This document shows, piece by piece, positions 9,791 through 21,071 of a DNA stretch of 64,000 nucleotides. A program made the translations under genes and the position numbers. The notes beneath the pieces were generated by a model. That model had not been told where the DNA came from. It saw only the letters and a list, made by a program, of their open reading frames with translations, and ran no database searches. Numbering within the stretch: the first letter of the stretch is position 1; the number at the start of each line of letters is the position of its first letter. This DNA comes from Trichaptum fuscoviolaceum (taxonomy: Eukaryota > Basidiomycota > Agaricomycetes > Hymenochaetales > Trichaptaceae). Location of the stretch: positions 3,207,424-3,271,423 of the forward strand of contig CAJSYZ010000001.1 of assembly GCA_910574455.1 (NCBI GenBank), written 5' to 3'.

Positions 9791-11127
9791 ATAAGCTCTT
9801 TCATGAGTATGGGAGGCGCCGCTGCAGAAGGTGGGGGCAGCGGGCGTAAGCCCGCTGCTGGATGTGGTGGGGGAGGAGGAAAGTAGGTAGAATGGAACAA
9901 CTCAGCTTTCTCCTGCTCAGTGGTGGTGAAGGTGCCATCTGGTTTCCTCAGCGAAGGCACAGGAGTAGGGCGGATACCGAGGCCGCGCTTGGCCCAGCTC
10001 CAGATGTTGGTGGAATTGGCGTCTTTGACCTGTTCTGCATAGAACACGCGACGCGCTGCTCTGGTGGTGGCTTTGAAGGCACGTTTAGTAGCGGCGTGCA
10101 AACAGGCGGTAGGGGCGTCCTTAATTGCCGCAAGTGAGGATGAGCACTCAGGGGACCACCAGGGGACCTCTGTCTTGGAGCGCTTTCTGGGTTTGGTCAT
10201 TGATTCCATCGCCGCCACCATTGCAGATTGAATGGCGTTGGCTTTGGCATCTAGTTCAGCCTTGTCTGACGCAGGAAGCGCGAACGCCTCATGCAGCAAG
10301 GGAAAGGCAGTAGCACACCACGCCTCTCTGTCATCATTAGACAGTCTGGGGGGCCGTGGAAGGTGGACAAATGGTCCAGCTGGCACCTCCCAGGTGAGTA
10401 GGGTGTGGTCTGAGAGAGCGGAGTGGGAGCTGGTGAATGTGTCCATCACCTGCTCTGGTGGGATATTGGGCGCAGTCCAGACCATATCGATCGGACAACG
10501 CGGCCCATCTTTACCCGGACAAGTGTCCACATCTGGGTGATGGGCAGGCTCATGTCCATGCTCTCGGAAGAAGTCATCCAGAGGTTGCCCCCTGTTTGAC
10601 TTGGCATTGGAACATGGCAACTCTGACCAGGAACGATGCCGGCGATTGAAGTCGCCAGCAATCGTTAGGGAAGCGGCTATTGCCGGGGTGAGACTGAAGA
10701 GAAACGACTCACCTGGGTAAGTGTGGGTTGGGGCTACCCTCCCTGGCGCCTGCTGGCCGTAGTAATTGCAGAGGCGGACAGTGTGGGTAGAGCGAACCTC
10801 AATAGTCAGGACATCAGTGCCATGTGACGCTGCACCGACGATAGACCATGAGTGTGTTGGAAGGGACCGTGAAACGTAAGTAACCACTCGCGGACGGGTG
10901 GCCGGTGGGAGGCAGGGGACGTAACCTGGAATAGAGGGGACATTGAAGACGTCATCTCCATCTGGGTTAGTCAGTGAGGGTTGGGTACCAATTTTGTACC
11001 AGGGTGGTTCCTGGATAAGCAATATGTGTGGGGGACGGGGGTTGTCAGCAAGGAGAGGAAAGAGAGAATGAATTGCTGCTAATGAGTGGGCAGCATTCCA
11101 CTGAAGGACACGGATTGTGTCAGTCAT
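9791..11127 (-). pseudogene. LINE ORF2 N-terminus: AP-like endonuclease, 3' truncated
   Basis: Starts at ATG 11125-11127, overlapping the ORF1 stop as ATGA. Endonuclease/exonuclease/phosphatase-fold motifs seen: VLQWNAA (catalytic Asn), LIQEPP (Glu), AGDFNRRH (Asp/Asn) and ALSDHTLL (Asp-His). The linker before RT is reached at ~9800, where the frame runs into the poly(A) of LINE copy C, so the last residues of this open frame are chimeric. This nuclease nicks the target DNA for target-primed reverse transcription. Gene product would lack RT and RNase H here. Confidence 0.88.
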
Positions 11128-13085
11128 TCTCCTTGCTCCATAGTGTCGTCGGGCGAATCAGAGTCTGAATCGGACTCATCATCGTTTGGTGAGGGGCCAT
11201 ACTTACGCCTCTGAGGGCACTTCACAGATGTGGATCTATGAGGGCCCTGGCAGTTAGCGCAGAGACGGGGGTGGGAGCATGGAGTGCCAGCTGGAACAGC
11301 TTCCTGAGCGCAGGTTGGGCACTTCGAGCGGTGGTATTTAGTGGCATGCGGGCCGGCGCAATACGCACATGTGATGGGGGCCTTGCAGCCCCTGCTGGAG
11401 TGACCAAGCGCCTGGCATCTGTCACACTGAGAGAAGCCTGGGCGCATTGGTGGGATGGATAGGCGGAGTCGGATTCCGAAGAGCCACACGGTCGGCTTTT
11501 TGAGGAGCTTCTCGCGTATTTCTCCTTTCTCTCTGTCTGCAAAGGTGAATATAACCGGGCAAATCTCAAGTTTCTCTTTCTCGAGTGCATCCAATTGTGC
11601 TGTGTAGTGGGGGGGGACAATGTACTGGAGGTCGCTAAGGATTGGATTGCTGTTAAACTCGGCCAGCAGATCCTCCTGAGTGTACGTCGTCCGCTGACCC
11701 TTAGGAAGAGTAGTGTCCCTAGTGGGAACCATGGAAATCCTAAGGGTGGACCGCGGACGGACCCGGGTTGCAGTGAGTACCGGTGGCACTTGCATGGTAC
11801 CCGTGTAGCAAATGGGAGCCAAGTGAGCACACAGGGCACCCGCATGGCTATCAAGAGCGCTTTCGACCGCCATGCCCTCAGTAGAGCCTGGATGGTTAGT
11901 AAACGTGCATACAATGCGGCCTTTAGTGTTGAAAACCGCCGACCGCACCAGAAGACGCTTTGTGGTGGGCAGCTCAGCAAAGAAATTACGCACCGCAGTT
12001 GTAAGGGCGGCACCAGACTTGCGCTTAGCTGCTGGGATGTAGGGGTTAGCTGTAAACACCAAGGTCGGCTCCTTGGCATACATCTTGGGTGGTGGGGGTG
12101 AGGCACGTCCAGAAGAGGGCGCCTTCTTGGGAGTGGTCCTGCCCTTGGCCTGGGGGGCTGGGGTGGTGGTAACTGGGGGTGCTGGGGCAGTAGTAGCTGC
12201 CACCTGAGCGTAGGTGAGTGGAACTGGGGCCGGAGCTACCTGGGGGGGTGGCGGCGGGTTGATGCACGGGGGGCGAGGTGGAGGCCGGTCGAGTAGAGTC
12301 TGCACCTGTCTGGAGAGGGTACCAACATCGCTGTTCAACTTACTGATGCCTGCATTCTGCTTCTGCATGACGCGGACATCCTTGATCAGCTGTGCAAGAG
12401 CCTTGTTCATATTAGCCATGCTCTTGCTGGATGCTGGGTCGTCGTCAGGAGTGGGGGAGGGTACAAATGGTGGGGGGAGTGGGACGCCGGTTTCGGCGTG
12501 GTGTTGTTGGAAGGCAGCTGCCGCAAGGTCAGCATACTCTTTGACGTTGGGATTAGTGTCCTTCCCATCCACAAGTGTCAACAGCATTGTGTAGGTTGCT
12601 GCATACAGTCCACCTAGTGTGCTGGCGTTCAACATCATTCGCTCGTGGGGGGTCTTGCTCAGGTCAGCAAAGTTGGCCGTGAGCTGGTCAGAGAGGGTGT
12701 CCCAGAGATGGTACATGCCATGTATTAGTGCCATCTCATGTTCCGGAACGGAATCAGTGGGGGGAGCAGGGCGCCCCGGTAGTGGGGACAGGACAGAGGC
12801 CGTCCGCTTCTCACCCGCGCGCGGTGTTGCCGGGAAGGCCAACGGCATACCAGCATCAGAGCTAGGTGGGAGTGGTGAGGAGGGTGGTAGTGAGTCAAGT
12901 TCCCTTTGTCTGAGCTGTACAGGCGAGCCCAGAGCTGAGGGGATGGGGGTGGCGGTCGATGCCGTTGCCGGGGTAACGACGGTGACGGAGGGGGGTTGGC
13001 CAGTGGCGGCAGCAGCAGCAGACGCTGACGACCGCCCAGGTTTGACAGGGATAGAGGGTTTCTTAGATGTGTGGCTGTCTGCCAT
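11124..13085 (-). CDS. LINE ORF1: Gag-like RNA-binding protein with CCHC knuckles
   Basis: A 653-aa intact frame from ATG 13083-13085 (MADSHTSKKP). The open frame continues upstream into copy B and LTR sequence, but that extension is chimeric; this ATG is conserved at 54912 in the other copy. The N-terminal half is Ser/Pro/Thr-rich and low complexity, the middle holds an RRM-like segment around TLVFTANPYIPAAKR, and the C-terminus has three Cys/His knuckles: CDRCQALGHSSRGC, CAYCAGPHATKYHRSKC and CANCQGPHRSTSVKC. It ends in an acidic Ser/Asp tail. Role: RNA chaperone/RNP partner of ORF2. Stop TGA overlaps the ORF2 ATG. Confidence 0.88.
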   Translation of the reverse strand: MADSHTSKKPSIPVKPGRSSASAAAAATGQPPSVTVVTPATASTATPIPSALGSPVQLRQRELDSLPPSSPLPPSSDAGMPLAFPATPRAGEKRTASVLSPLPGRPAPPTDSVPEHEMALIHGMYHLWDTLSDQLTANFADLSKTPHERMMLNASTLGGLYAATYTMLLTLVDGKDTNPNVKEYADLAAAAFQQHHAETGVPLPPPFVPSPTPDDDPASSKSMANMNKALAQLIKDVRVMQKQNAGISKLNSDVGTLSRQVQTLLDRPPPRPPCINPPPPPQVAPAPVPLTYAQVAATTAPAPPVTTTPAPQAKGRTTPKKAPSSGRASPPPPKMYAKEPTLVFTANPYIPAAKRKSGAALTTAVRNFFAELPTTKRLLVRSAVFNTKGRIVCTFTNHPGSTEGMAVESALDSHAGALCAHLAPICYTGTMQVPPVLTATRVRPRSTLRISMVPTRDTTLPKGQRTTYTQEDLLAEFNSNPILSDLQYIVPPHYTAQLDALEKEKLEICPVIFTFADREKGEIREKLLKKPTVWLFGIRLRLSIPPMRPGFSQCDRCQALGHSSRGCKAPITCAYCAGPHATKYHRSKCPTCAQEAVPAGTPCSHPRLCANCQGPHRSTSVKCPQRRKYGPSPNDDESDSDSDSPDDTMEQGE

Positions 13086-13217
13086 GCCTAACCGATGGGA
13101 GCGGGGGGGCTCGACCAAATCGGGAAGGTAGTGGTTAGAGGTCAAGAAGGATGTGCCCAACAGGTCTCTGCATACACACACTCTCGCTGGGAGGATCCAC
13201 TTGCCTTTGCTGGAGGA

Positions 13218-13712
13218 TGTCACGACGACACCTAACGCCCGACGAACGAACAATCCCGCACCCATCAATATTCCCGCCAACAATCCTGAAAACCGGCCCG
13301 GCACCCGTATCCCGGGCCTCGTGGCACACACTCCCCAACACACCAACATACTCACGAACACGTTCCCCGACCACGCCTTACGACCACACCCTACGACCAC
13401 GCCCTACGAACATCCTGACAGGACCACGCCCCAGAAATCTTTTCATTTACATTTAGCTCCCATTATTCCCCGAAAACACGTCTACTATCCTTTATCTTCA
13501 TTTTCTAATAACTCTGATCACATTCCCTTCGCTCTTTGTTCCAGCAGACATATCCGTTTCCTTGTGTAAGTAACACACCCCGCAACATTTCCCCGAACCC
13601 CGCGTGTCACTACACGACTCACTTCCACGCCCCGAAACATATTTCGCTCCTTACTTCGCATTTCAAACATGTACACGTATATAAACTCGTAGATACTCGT
13701 CATGTATTTCCC

Positions 13713-13746
<34 letters not shown>

Positions 13747-14603
13747 TTATTATCCCTGCAGCATAGCTAAGTACATGACCTATCTACGACGGAGGCGCCC
13801 GTCATCGAGGTAAACTACGAAACTGGGCGGAGGTGCCCGCCACCAAAGGTGGCGGCTAAGTGGGCGCACCGCCTATTAAAGAAGGGAAGGGAAGAGGAGA
13901 GATTGGTTTACATATCACCCCGCCCATGTCAAGGCGCAGGTGAACCTACACTACAAGCACAGACGAAGTTTAGAAAAGAGGGCGCGTCCGGGCGCAGTAC
14001 CTGGGCGTTAACCTGGGTAAAGCACCGTTCTGTCTGGGATTGCTGGTGCCTCATACATAAGAAAGAAAGTAAGTTGCATCAGAGATCAAGAGGAGGGTCT
14101 GAAACGTGACCGTTAAAATCATAAAGATCCGGGTCCGTGTCCTGAGTGCGTGGTCCAAGGGCGCGCCGTACGTACACACGAAGGGTTGTCAGGTCCATGT
14201 CCTGGTCGGTTGGGAGTCCATCTAGCTCCATCATCGCAAATGCAAGGCGGATGGCAGCTGAGGTGCGCTGAGTGGGGCGGTCGAGATGCCTTCCCCGACT
14301 TGAATATCACAAGTCTTTAGGCTACTCTAAGTGCTAGGCCCTCGAGATCCATCCTTGCTTTCTCTTATGCTCTCTCTCTTGTCCTCTCGCTACTCTCCTG
14401 TTTTCTGTCTCTAAATCAACGACATGTCGATAAATCCCCCGCGGGATAAATCCCGCCTACTCTGATCGGGGGAATTACGCCCAGATCCCCCGACTATTCG
14501 GTCTCGCGCTAGTGCGCACTCGTACCTCTTCGCCTTTGTCTTTCCCGCTCAGCTTTCTTACCTCGCGACCACCCTTAGGCAAGGCTTGGGTCCGGGCCTG
14601 ACA
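13218..14603 (+). repeat. gypsy-3 5' LTR containing a LINE 3' fragment
   Basis: 1,386 bp. A TATA-like GTATATAAAC lies near 13676. A minus-sense LINE 3' end (poly(T) at 13715-13743, then 3' UTR and ORF2 C-terminus, to ~14291) is embedded in it, flanked by imperfect TTTCCCGA / TTCCCCGA. A related LTR without this insertion occurs at 37428-37997. Ends in GGGCCTGACA. Confidence 0.9.
13715..14291 (-). mobile_element. 5'-truncated LINE fragment inside gypsy-3 5' LTR
   Basis: About 577 bp of the window's LINE family in minus sense: oligo(T), rc of AATAATAAAGC, 3' UTR and the last part of ORF2 (same residues as 9240-9434 on the other strand). It sits at the same place in the 3' LTR (50228-50808). 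Confidence 0.9.
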
Positions 14604-16610
14604 GTATATTCGAGTCCTTCTCCAGAGACCGAAGTATGTCCTACCAGTTTACCAACATCTCCACGGAGCAACCCTTCTCAGCGGAAGCGGATGCTGCCAA
14701 TGCCTCTGTAGCAGGCCTCTTCGAACAATCCGACACACCAGTTACTAGTTCTTCGACTACCAGAATTCATATGAACCAAACGCAGCCGGCGACTCCCATT
14801 CTGTCATCTTTTCAGAACGCGCCTCTCAGGACCCCCAATACTAGACAACCACTCATACCACCCCAAACTCCTCAGCCTTCCCGTTTTCAGCCTCGAAATC
14901 CAGAAACCCCTCAGTACCCAGCTCAATCCAGTCGGAACGTAACCTCACGACGATCTCAGAGCAACTTAGAAGCCATTAGATCTATTCTACCCTCGGGACA
15001 CATTGAAGAACCGCCAACTCGACGGTCAATCTTCTCAATGCGACCAACGCAGAATTAGACCTCTACCCCTCCACCAAACCCCACCACTCGACTACAACAG
15101 CCCAGTCCCCTTCAGAATTTCTTTTCCGATCCATATTTGCAAAATGTGGAACCTTTCAACCCTCAGTCCCTGCGTTTCCATCCCACCAATTCAGAACAAT
15201 TTCCCGATCGATCCTTAGAAGAAATTCTAACTGATCAGGTCCATCGACGTACTCAGGAGAATCGACGTTATGAACGCGCTTATGAAAGCCCTTTCCCCGG
15301 CAGAACAATTCCCGGACGAAACAACGAACGCGCTCACAAGAGCCAGTTCTCCGAAAGCCCTCACGAGAGTCCAATCCCCGAACGCACTCACGAGAGTCGA
15401 TCCCCCGAACGCGCTCACAAGAGCCAATTCCACAAGCGCGCTCACAAGAGCCCTTTCCCCAGTTACAGATCCTCGAATATAATCCGCGAACAGAACCCCG
15501 AAAACAATCACGAGAACCAAGTTCCCGAACACATTCCCCGCAGTCCATTCCCCGAAAGGGCACACGATGGCGAAGATCCCGACTTCCGTCGTACCAGCCC
15601 TTGGCCTACCGGATACGAGACATTCAATACCGCCCCGCAGTCGACCCCAATCGAAGCACAACAACCTCAAGCTACGCGAACTCCGTCATACGACCCACAT
15701 ACGCGATTTCCTACAGGATCCTCAGTAAACGTCCCTTTACAACCAATCCCCAAAGAAACTCGCTCAGCCGTCTACAAGGATAACCCCGCTCACATTCCTC
15801 TACCCAATACTGACAGCAATGCGACAAATTCCAATTCTTCGCACCACGAAAGAGGTTCCTTCTCCCCGCGTCTAAGCTCTACTCAGCCCCCTTTCACTCA
15901 CCAGTATGGACTACATACGAGACAGAACAATTATACGAGCAACCCAGGGTACGATCCGATGACACATATACCAGCACCATTCTATCCCATCCCAAACCCC
16001 TCATTCTTCGAGCCACACATCCAAACACCGCCCCTTCACGCGTATATCGAATCTGTAACTGATGAAGACAACCAACAAGCTGGGTTAACACACACGCACA
16101 ATACAACGTCCTCTACGACATATTATCATCCACCCACTCCAACCCTCGCTCGTAATACCGACATACAATTGTCGCGTACTCACACTTCTTCACCCTCGAT
16201 AAGAGAGGCTCGGCGGGGAATTCAACTAACAAGTGATCACCACAACGAGACCTACTTCCCTAGACGGAACCAGACTCCCATTGCGGAACGAAACATACGA
16301 CCCCAACCCTCAAACTACTTCCCGCAACAAAGTAGACAAATACCCGATTCACGGGTTCTCGACAAGGAATTCGCCAACGAGGAGCTTCCCGACAGAGGAT
16401 ATCCTGGCGGGGGATTCCCAGGCGGGGGACGTCATAGCGGGGGATTGTTGAGGCCTATGTTTATGGCGGCGGGCACACTACCCGATTTGGGTTTAGATAC
16501 GGGCTGACTTGCCATGCATGTATATATTTCTCGTAGCACATTACTATACAGGGGATCGTTCTCTGCTCTTGACTGCCACCGTCTGTGGCACACTCTCTAA
16601 ATTTCCAACA

Positions 16611-16621
16611 GGTTATGAGCC
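16611..16621 (+). promoter_or_regulatory. Primer-binding site matching the tRNA-iMet anticodon arm
   Basis: GGTTATGAGCC directly after the 5' LTR is complementary to GGCTCATAACC, the anticodon stem-loop of initiator tRNA-Met (CAU underlies ATG here). Drosophila copia is known to prime from a 5' half of this tRNA. The same 11-mer follows the copia LTR at 19528-19538. Confidence 0.65.
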
Positions 16622-16712
16622 CCTCTCTCTAACTATCTGCCGCATACATCTACAACTTCTCTGTCTGTCTGTCTGTCTGTTGAAGCCTGCATATCTCTAT
16701 TTGGAAGCCAGT

Positions 16713-17626
16713 ATGTCTGAATCTGGAAGCGAGTCTGACAAGGTGCCTGTTGCCACCGGACCTCTTCGCCTGCACGACAAGAATTACTCGGAAAGGACCA
16801 TGCGCACGGAGGCCGCCTTAGTTCGGAAGGACTTATGGACCATGATTGAGCCTATTGTGGATATAGAAGGAAAGACTCCGGATGAAATTCAAGAAGCCTT
16901 TGACAAGGCCCTAAAGAAGCGGTTGGCATCAAAGATGGCGCAAGCGCGCGCTATGCTTATTGAGCGCGCCAACAAGTCTCAATTGGTCCACATGCAAGAT
17001 AAAGACCCTCTCGTCATTTGGCAGGCTGTCAGGGTCTGGCTACAAGACTGACTCTTCGCAGAACTTTCCTTTCGGCTAAGAAGCGAGAAACGGAACCAAT
17101 GTCTGGCTGGATCAGCAGGGTCAAATCAATTCGTTGGGACCTCGAGCAAATTGGTGTCCGAATTGATGATGAAGACCTTATTTTGGCTCTCACGATGGGT
17201 CTGGACTCTTCATACGAATCTTTCGTTATTTCCCTTGATGGTACACCACCGGAAGTGATGACCCTGGACTTTATTATTGCCCGGCTAATTAACAAAGAGG
17301 CTCGTTGTTCCACTTATGGTGATCACCGCAAGTCAAATTATGATGCCACCACCGAAGTTGCTCTCACGACCAAGTCCACTGGCAACCACTCTCGTTTCCG
17401 CTCCGCCGGCAGTTCCCCTCGCAAGCCGGATTTCGCATGCTGGCGCTGTGGCGAGACTGGACATACTCGCGACTTCTGCAAGGCAATACCACCAAACAAA
17501 GACAACAACAACAACAACAACAACAACAACAGTAATAACCCAACTGCGCAGGAAACTGCTTCTCTGGCGTTCCAAGCCCTGGATCCCGCCTCGGCCTCAC
17601 TTGCCAATATTAAATTCGCTCTCTGA
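16713..17626 (+). pseudogene. gag: Copia-type Gag of the TR-GAG-like element, one frame break
   Basis: Starts at ATG 16713 (MSESGSESDK). The first frame runs to TGA 17049-17051 and contains the UBN2-type capsid region (YSERTMRTEAALVRKDLW, IWQAV). The second frame, overlapping from about 17036, continues the same domain (RLTLRRTFLSAKKRE, GLDSSYESFV) to a CCHC knuckle, CWRCGETGHTRDFC, near 17437-17478, an Asn run encoded by AAC repeats (17503-17530), and a stop at 17624-17626. Joining needs a -1 shift at about 17036-17040. This is either one deleted base or programmed slippage; identical LTRs argue the break is very recent or tolerated. Confidence 0.8.
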
Positions 17627-19218
17627 TGTCACATTTAGGGGGAGCTTGGCTGTCACACTGCCTGTCTGTCTGTCTGTTTGTCTGCTGGTGCATGCCGGGT
17701 ATTGCTGGATTTTTTGTCTGCTGTAACTCTCACATTTCTATGTTATTTTTTCCTGTAATTTCTTGTCAGAGTGTGCTCGCCAAGGGGGAGTGTTGAGGCC
17801 TATGTTTATGGCGGCGGGCACACTACCCGATTTGGGTTTAGATACGGGCTGACTTGCCATGCATGTATATATTTCTCGTAGCACATTACTATACAGGGGA
17901 TCGTTCTCTGCTCTTGACTGCCACCGTCTGTGGCACACTCTCTAAATTTCCAACAGGGATTACCAAGTGGGGGACACCCAGGCGGGGGATTACCAAGCGG
18001 GGGACACCCTAGCGGGGGATTCCCAGGCGGAGGATTGGGTGGCGGGGGATACCCGGGAGGAGGATTCCCGGACAGAAGGGGTCCAAACGGAGGAGGGTAT
18101 TATGGCGGACCACCAGGAGGAGGTTCATCAGGAGGAGGACCACCAGGAGGCGGACCACCCGGAGGAGGAGGACCACCAGGAGGAGGACCACCGGGGCGAA
18201 GACCTCCAGAAAGAGAATCTCTGAACAGGGGACCCCCGGGCGGGGGACCACCCAGACAAGGACCATACTTCCCAGGCGGAGGAGGGGGACCACCAGGACC
18301 ACCAGGAGGCGGACCAAATATTACGAACTACTACGACAACAACGACCCTCACCCCAATACAACAATCGACCCTACCTACCAAACACAATGTCGTAAAGTT
18401 CCTAAATACTCCGCACCCGAAAAGTTCTCGGGATTATACATGGGCAATTCAGGTGCAGTCAAACTACGCACATTCCTCGCCGCATGCTATCAAATTTTTG
18501 ACCTTGATCCCGACTCATTCCCCGACGATCGCACGCAAATCGCTTATGCCTCTTCCAATTTCACTGGCAATGCACAAGAATGGTGGACAACAGTCTTAAT
18601 GGAACAGGATTACAACCCGATGCGCGCCGATTGGCCTCTCTTCGTGCAAGGTCTAAACGGCATGTTTGGCAACCCCTACATCAGCTTCTCCGCAGCATGC
18701 CTTATCAAACAACTTTACATGCCCGAAAACGGTCGCGTCAGCAAATACATCCTAACGTTCATGAAGTACGCGTATGACACGGGTTGGAACAATTCCGCAT
18801 TATGCACACAATTCTACGACAACATTGCCGAACGCATCAAAGACCAGTTCACGACTCACGGAAGACCCGAACGATTTGACCAACTGCGACTGAAGGCCAT
18901 CAAATATGATCATCGCTACTGGGAACGAGAATTTGAGAAACGATTCACACGACGAATCAACCCCCGCCCCGACAACCCACGGTCTCGTCAGCCAAATCCC
19001 CCGAATTCTAGTGTCAATCCCCCGACTAACAAATCTCGCGACAATTCTGACACGCCCAAGAAGAAAACAACGGGACCAGACGGACGTCTCACAGAAGAAG
19101 AACGCACTCGCCATATAAATGAGAACTTGTGTCTCAACTGCGGTAAACCCGGCCATATCGCCCGTGCTTGCCCCAGTAACACACGACAAGGACGACTAAC
19201 CTTCTCCTACCAAGAAAC

Positions 19219-19527
19219 TGTTGATTTATTATTCTACTATTCAATATCGAGTACCCCGAGTATGCTTGCAGAGCGAGCACACCATCCGGGTGAAATCTTT
19301 TCCTTTGTTTACATGTATTTGTTCTGTGTCTCACTTATCTTCAAGGACGTTCAGTCGTCGGGGCTCTTTGTCCTTTGCCCCGAGACTGAACGTGAGTGAA
19401 CCTTAGACTTTTTATTCTCATAGTATACTGATCATAGTATTTTACATTAGCCGTGTGCCATAGGTACATTGATATATATGTATTGTCCTTTGCCCCGAGA
19501 CTGAACCCGTGTGCCATAGTTTCCACA
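19219..19527 (+). repeat. copia 5' LTR
   Basis: 309 bp, TGTTGATTTA...CCACA. It differs from the 3' LTR at three places: GAGTACC context C/T at ~19247, A/T in CATAGTATAC, G/A in TAGCCGTG. Contains the repeated phrase TTTGCCCCGAGACTGAAC. Confidence 0.95.
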
Positions 19528-19531
19528 GGTT

Positions 19532-20858
19532 ATGAGCCTTGCAGGCTCGTCGAATATGTCGCTCCCAAATACCGTTAATGTAGGAACGGGTTTACAGCCC
19601 ATTGCAAAGCTTGAAGCAGATGGGCGGAACTGGCTGGTCTTCAAAAGACAGTCAGAGGCGAGCTTTGGCGCTCGCGTGATTGGAGGGATGCAACACATTG
19701 ACGGGCGGGCACGGGAACCCGCTGATTTGACCTGGAAAGAGGCCACGAAGGATGGTGAATCAAGTGCTTACACAAAGGCAGATGGATCCTCACCTACTGC
19801 GGCCAAGATCACAGCCTTTGAGCGGCTGATTGACAAATATCAGCAACGTGAGGCCATTCTGAAACAGCAGATACTTGCTACAGTCTACCCTTCACTAGCT
19901 CTCGAGCTTGATGGCAAGTCTACTGCAAAGGCCGTGTGGGACCACGTGAAGGATCATTTCAAGAAGAAGAGTGATCTACGTGCCTTTGACTTGCGGCACA
20001 GGATGTCATTACTTCGCTGTGCTAAAGACGGAAATGTTCGTGAGCATCTCGCAAGCATGATTCAGATCCGTGAAGAACTTGCCGGTATGGGACACCTCAT
20101 TCCCGATGCAGAGTTTGCAGCCACCATCACAGCATCACTTCCTGAGACCTATCGACCAACCCTTACATCAGTCATCACTACTGCTTGACTCACCGGGAAG
20201 ACACTTGCTGCGTCGGACCTTATCGACATAGTCTGTGAAGAGTATGATCACTGTGAGATTTCAGCGGCGCATGAGAAGGAAGCTACGGACTCTGCACTCA
20301 CGGCAAAGACTGGCACAAAGGGCGCAAATGGGAAGGGTCGAGTGCGAAATGGCAAGAGTAGCAAAGTCAAATGCTACAATTGCAACAAGCTGGGACACAT
20401 TAAAGCCGACTGCTTTGCAAAAGGTGGCGGCAAAGAAGGGCAGGGACCTCGGCAGCAAGGCAGGAACGAATCTGCAAATGCTGCTACCACCAGCTCGGGC
20501 ACCAAGTCAAATTATGCATTTCATGTCACAATAAGTGAAGCTGCTTACGCTTCGTCACAAGCTGTGAATGGTGCACTTGGTTTTGTCATAGACATGGGAG
20601 CTACGCGCCACTTCTCAGCGGAGCGAGACAAGTTTGTCACGTTCAAGGAAATTACACCAGTTCCGGTGTATGCGGCGGATGGACGGACCTTCAATGCCAT
20701 CGCAAAAGGAGACCTTGCTATAACTCTGCCAAACGGCAACAGTGGCACTGCAACTACATTGAAAGACATGTACTATGCACCTTCGATGCCTGCAACCTTA
20801 ATATCCGTGAGCCGTCTGGATGCTGGCGGTTGTGCATTGAAGATAAACGATGGCAAGT
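19532..20858 (+). pseudogene. gag: copia Gag and protease N-terminal part
   Basis: ATG 19532 lies inside the primer site; a second ATG follows at 19556. The capsid-like region (ADGRNWLVFKRQSEA, WDHVKDHFKKKSD) runs to an in-frame TGA at 20186-20188, where CGA is the likely ancestral codon. The same frame continues past it to a CCHC knuckle, CYNCNKLGHIKADC (~20370-20411), and a protease region in which the catalytic D-S/T-G reads DMGAT (20591-20605), explained by ACG to ATG. It then breaks at the TIR transposon after KINDGK. Confidence 0.85.
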
Positions 20859-20937
20859 CACCAGTACCAGCTAATAATCTTATAGAATTGCGGTAATTAT
20901 CGCAACCCGTTCTTCTAGTTATCGCAGTAACTTCGGC
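20859..20937 (+). repeat. Left terminal inverted repeat of the TIR transposon
   Basis: Pairs with 24365-24440 read in reverse. Identity runs from GTACCA/ACTAATAATCT through the CCCGTTCTTCTAGTTATCGC block to GTAAC. Confidence 0.85.
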
Positions 20938-21071
20938 AGGCTTTTGGCAGCTCGCTCTGCCTTTCACCTCTGCCCTAGCCATACGTGCCGATGCAGCCTT
21001 GTCAGGGCCTTGCCCGGCAGCACGGCAGGGGCCCTCATTCATTTGAAATAATGCATTTATTCCATTTGCAA

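Larger units (their letters stand above)
9791..13153 (-). mobile_element. LINE 5' segment, minus sense (endonuclease, ORF1, 5' UTR)
   Basis: Minus-sense LINE sequence between the poly(A) end of copy C and the plus-sense start of copy B. It runs from the endonuclease/RT linker (9791) through ORF2 start (11127) and ORF1 to a 5' end at 13153. The same 5' end (CATCCTTCTTGACCTC, read in LINE sense) occurs at 54980, so this is likely the true 5' terminus. Bases ~10863-13153 are repeated at ~52691-54980. Confidence 0.85.
16446..17955 (+). mobile_element. Gag-only copia-type LTR element (TR-GAG-like)
   Basis: A 1,510-bp element with 165-bp LTRs (16446-16610, 17791-17955) that look identical, a 5-bp duplication gggat (16441-16445, 17956-17960), a primer site GGTTATGAGCC (16611-16621) and a purine tract AAGGGGGAG before the 3' LTR. 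Inside is only a copia-type gag frame: no protease, integrase, RT or RNase H. It fits the non-autonomous class described in plants as TR-GAG and would depend on a related copia element for pol functions. Confidence 0.85.

Noticed and set aside
13086..13400. N-terminal extension of the LINE ORF1 open frame
   Set aside because: It reads through the 5' UTR into copy B and the gypsy-3 LTR; the conserved ATG at 13085 is the real start.
17503..17530. AAC repeat as a CRISPR or regulatory array
   Set aside because: A simple trinucleotide microsatellite encoding Asn inside gag.
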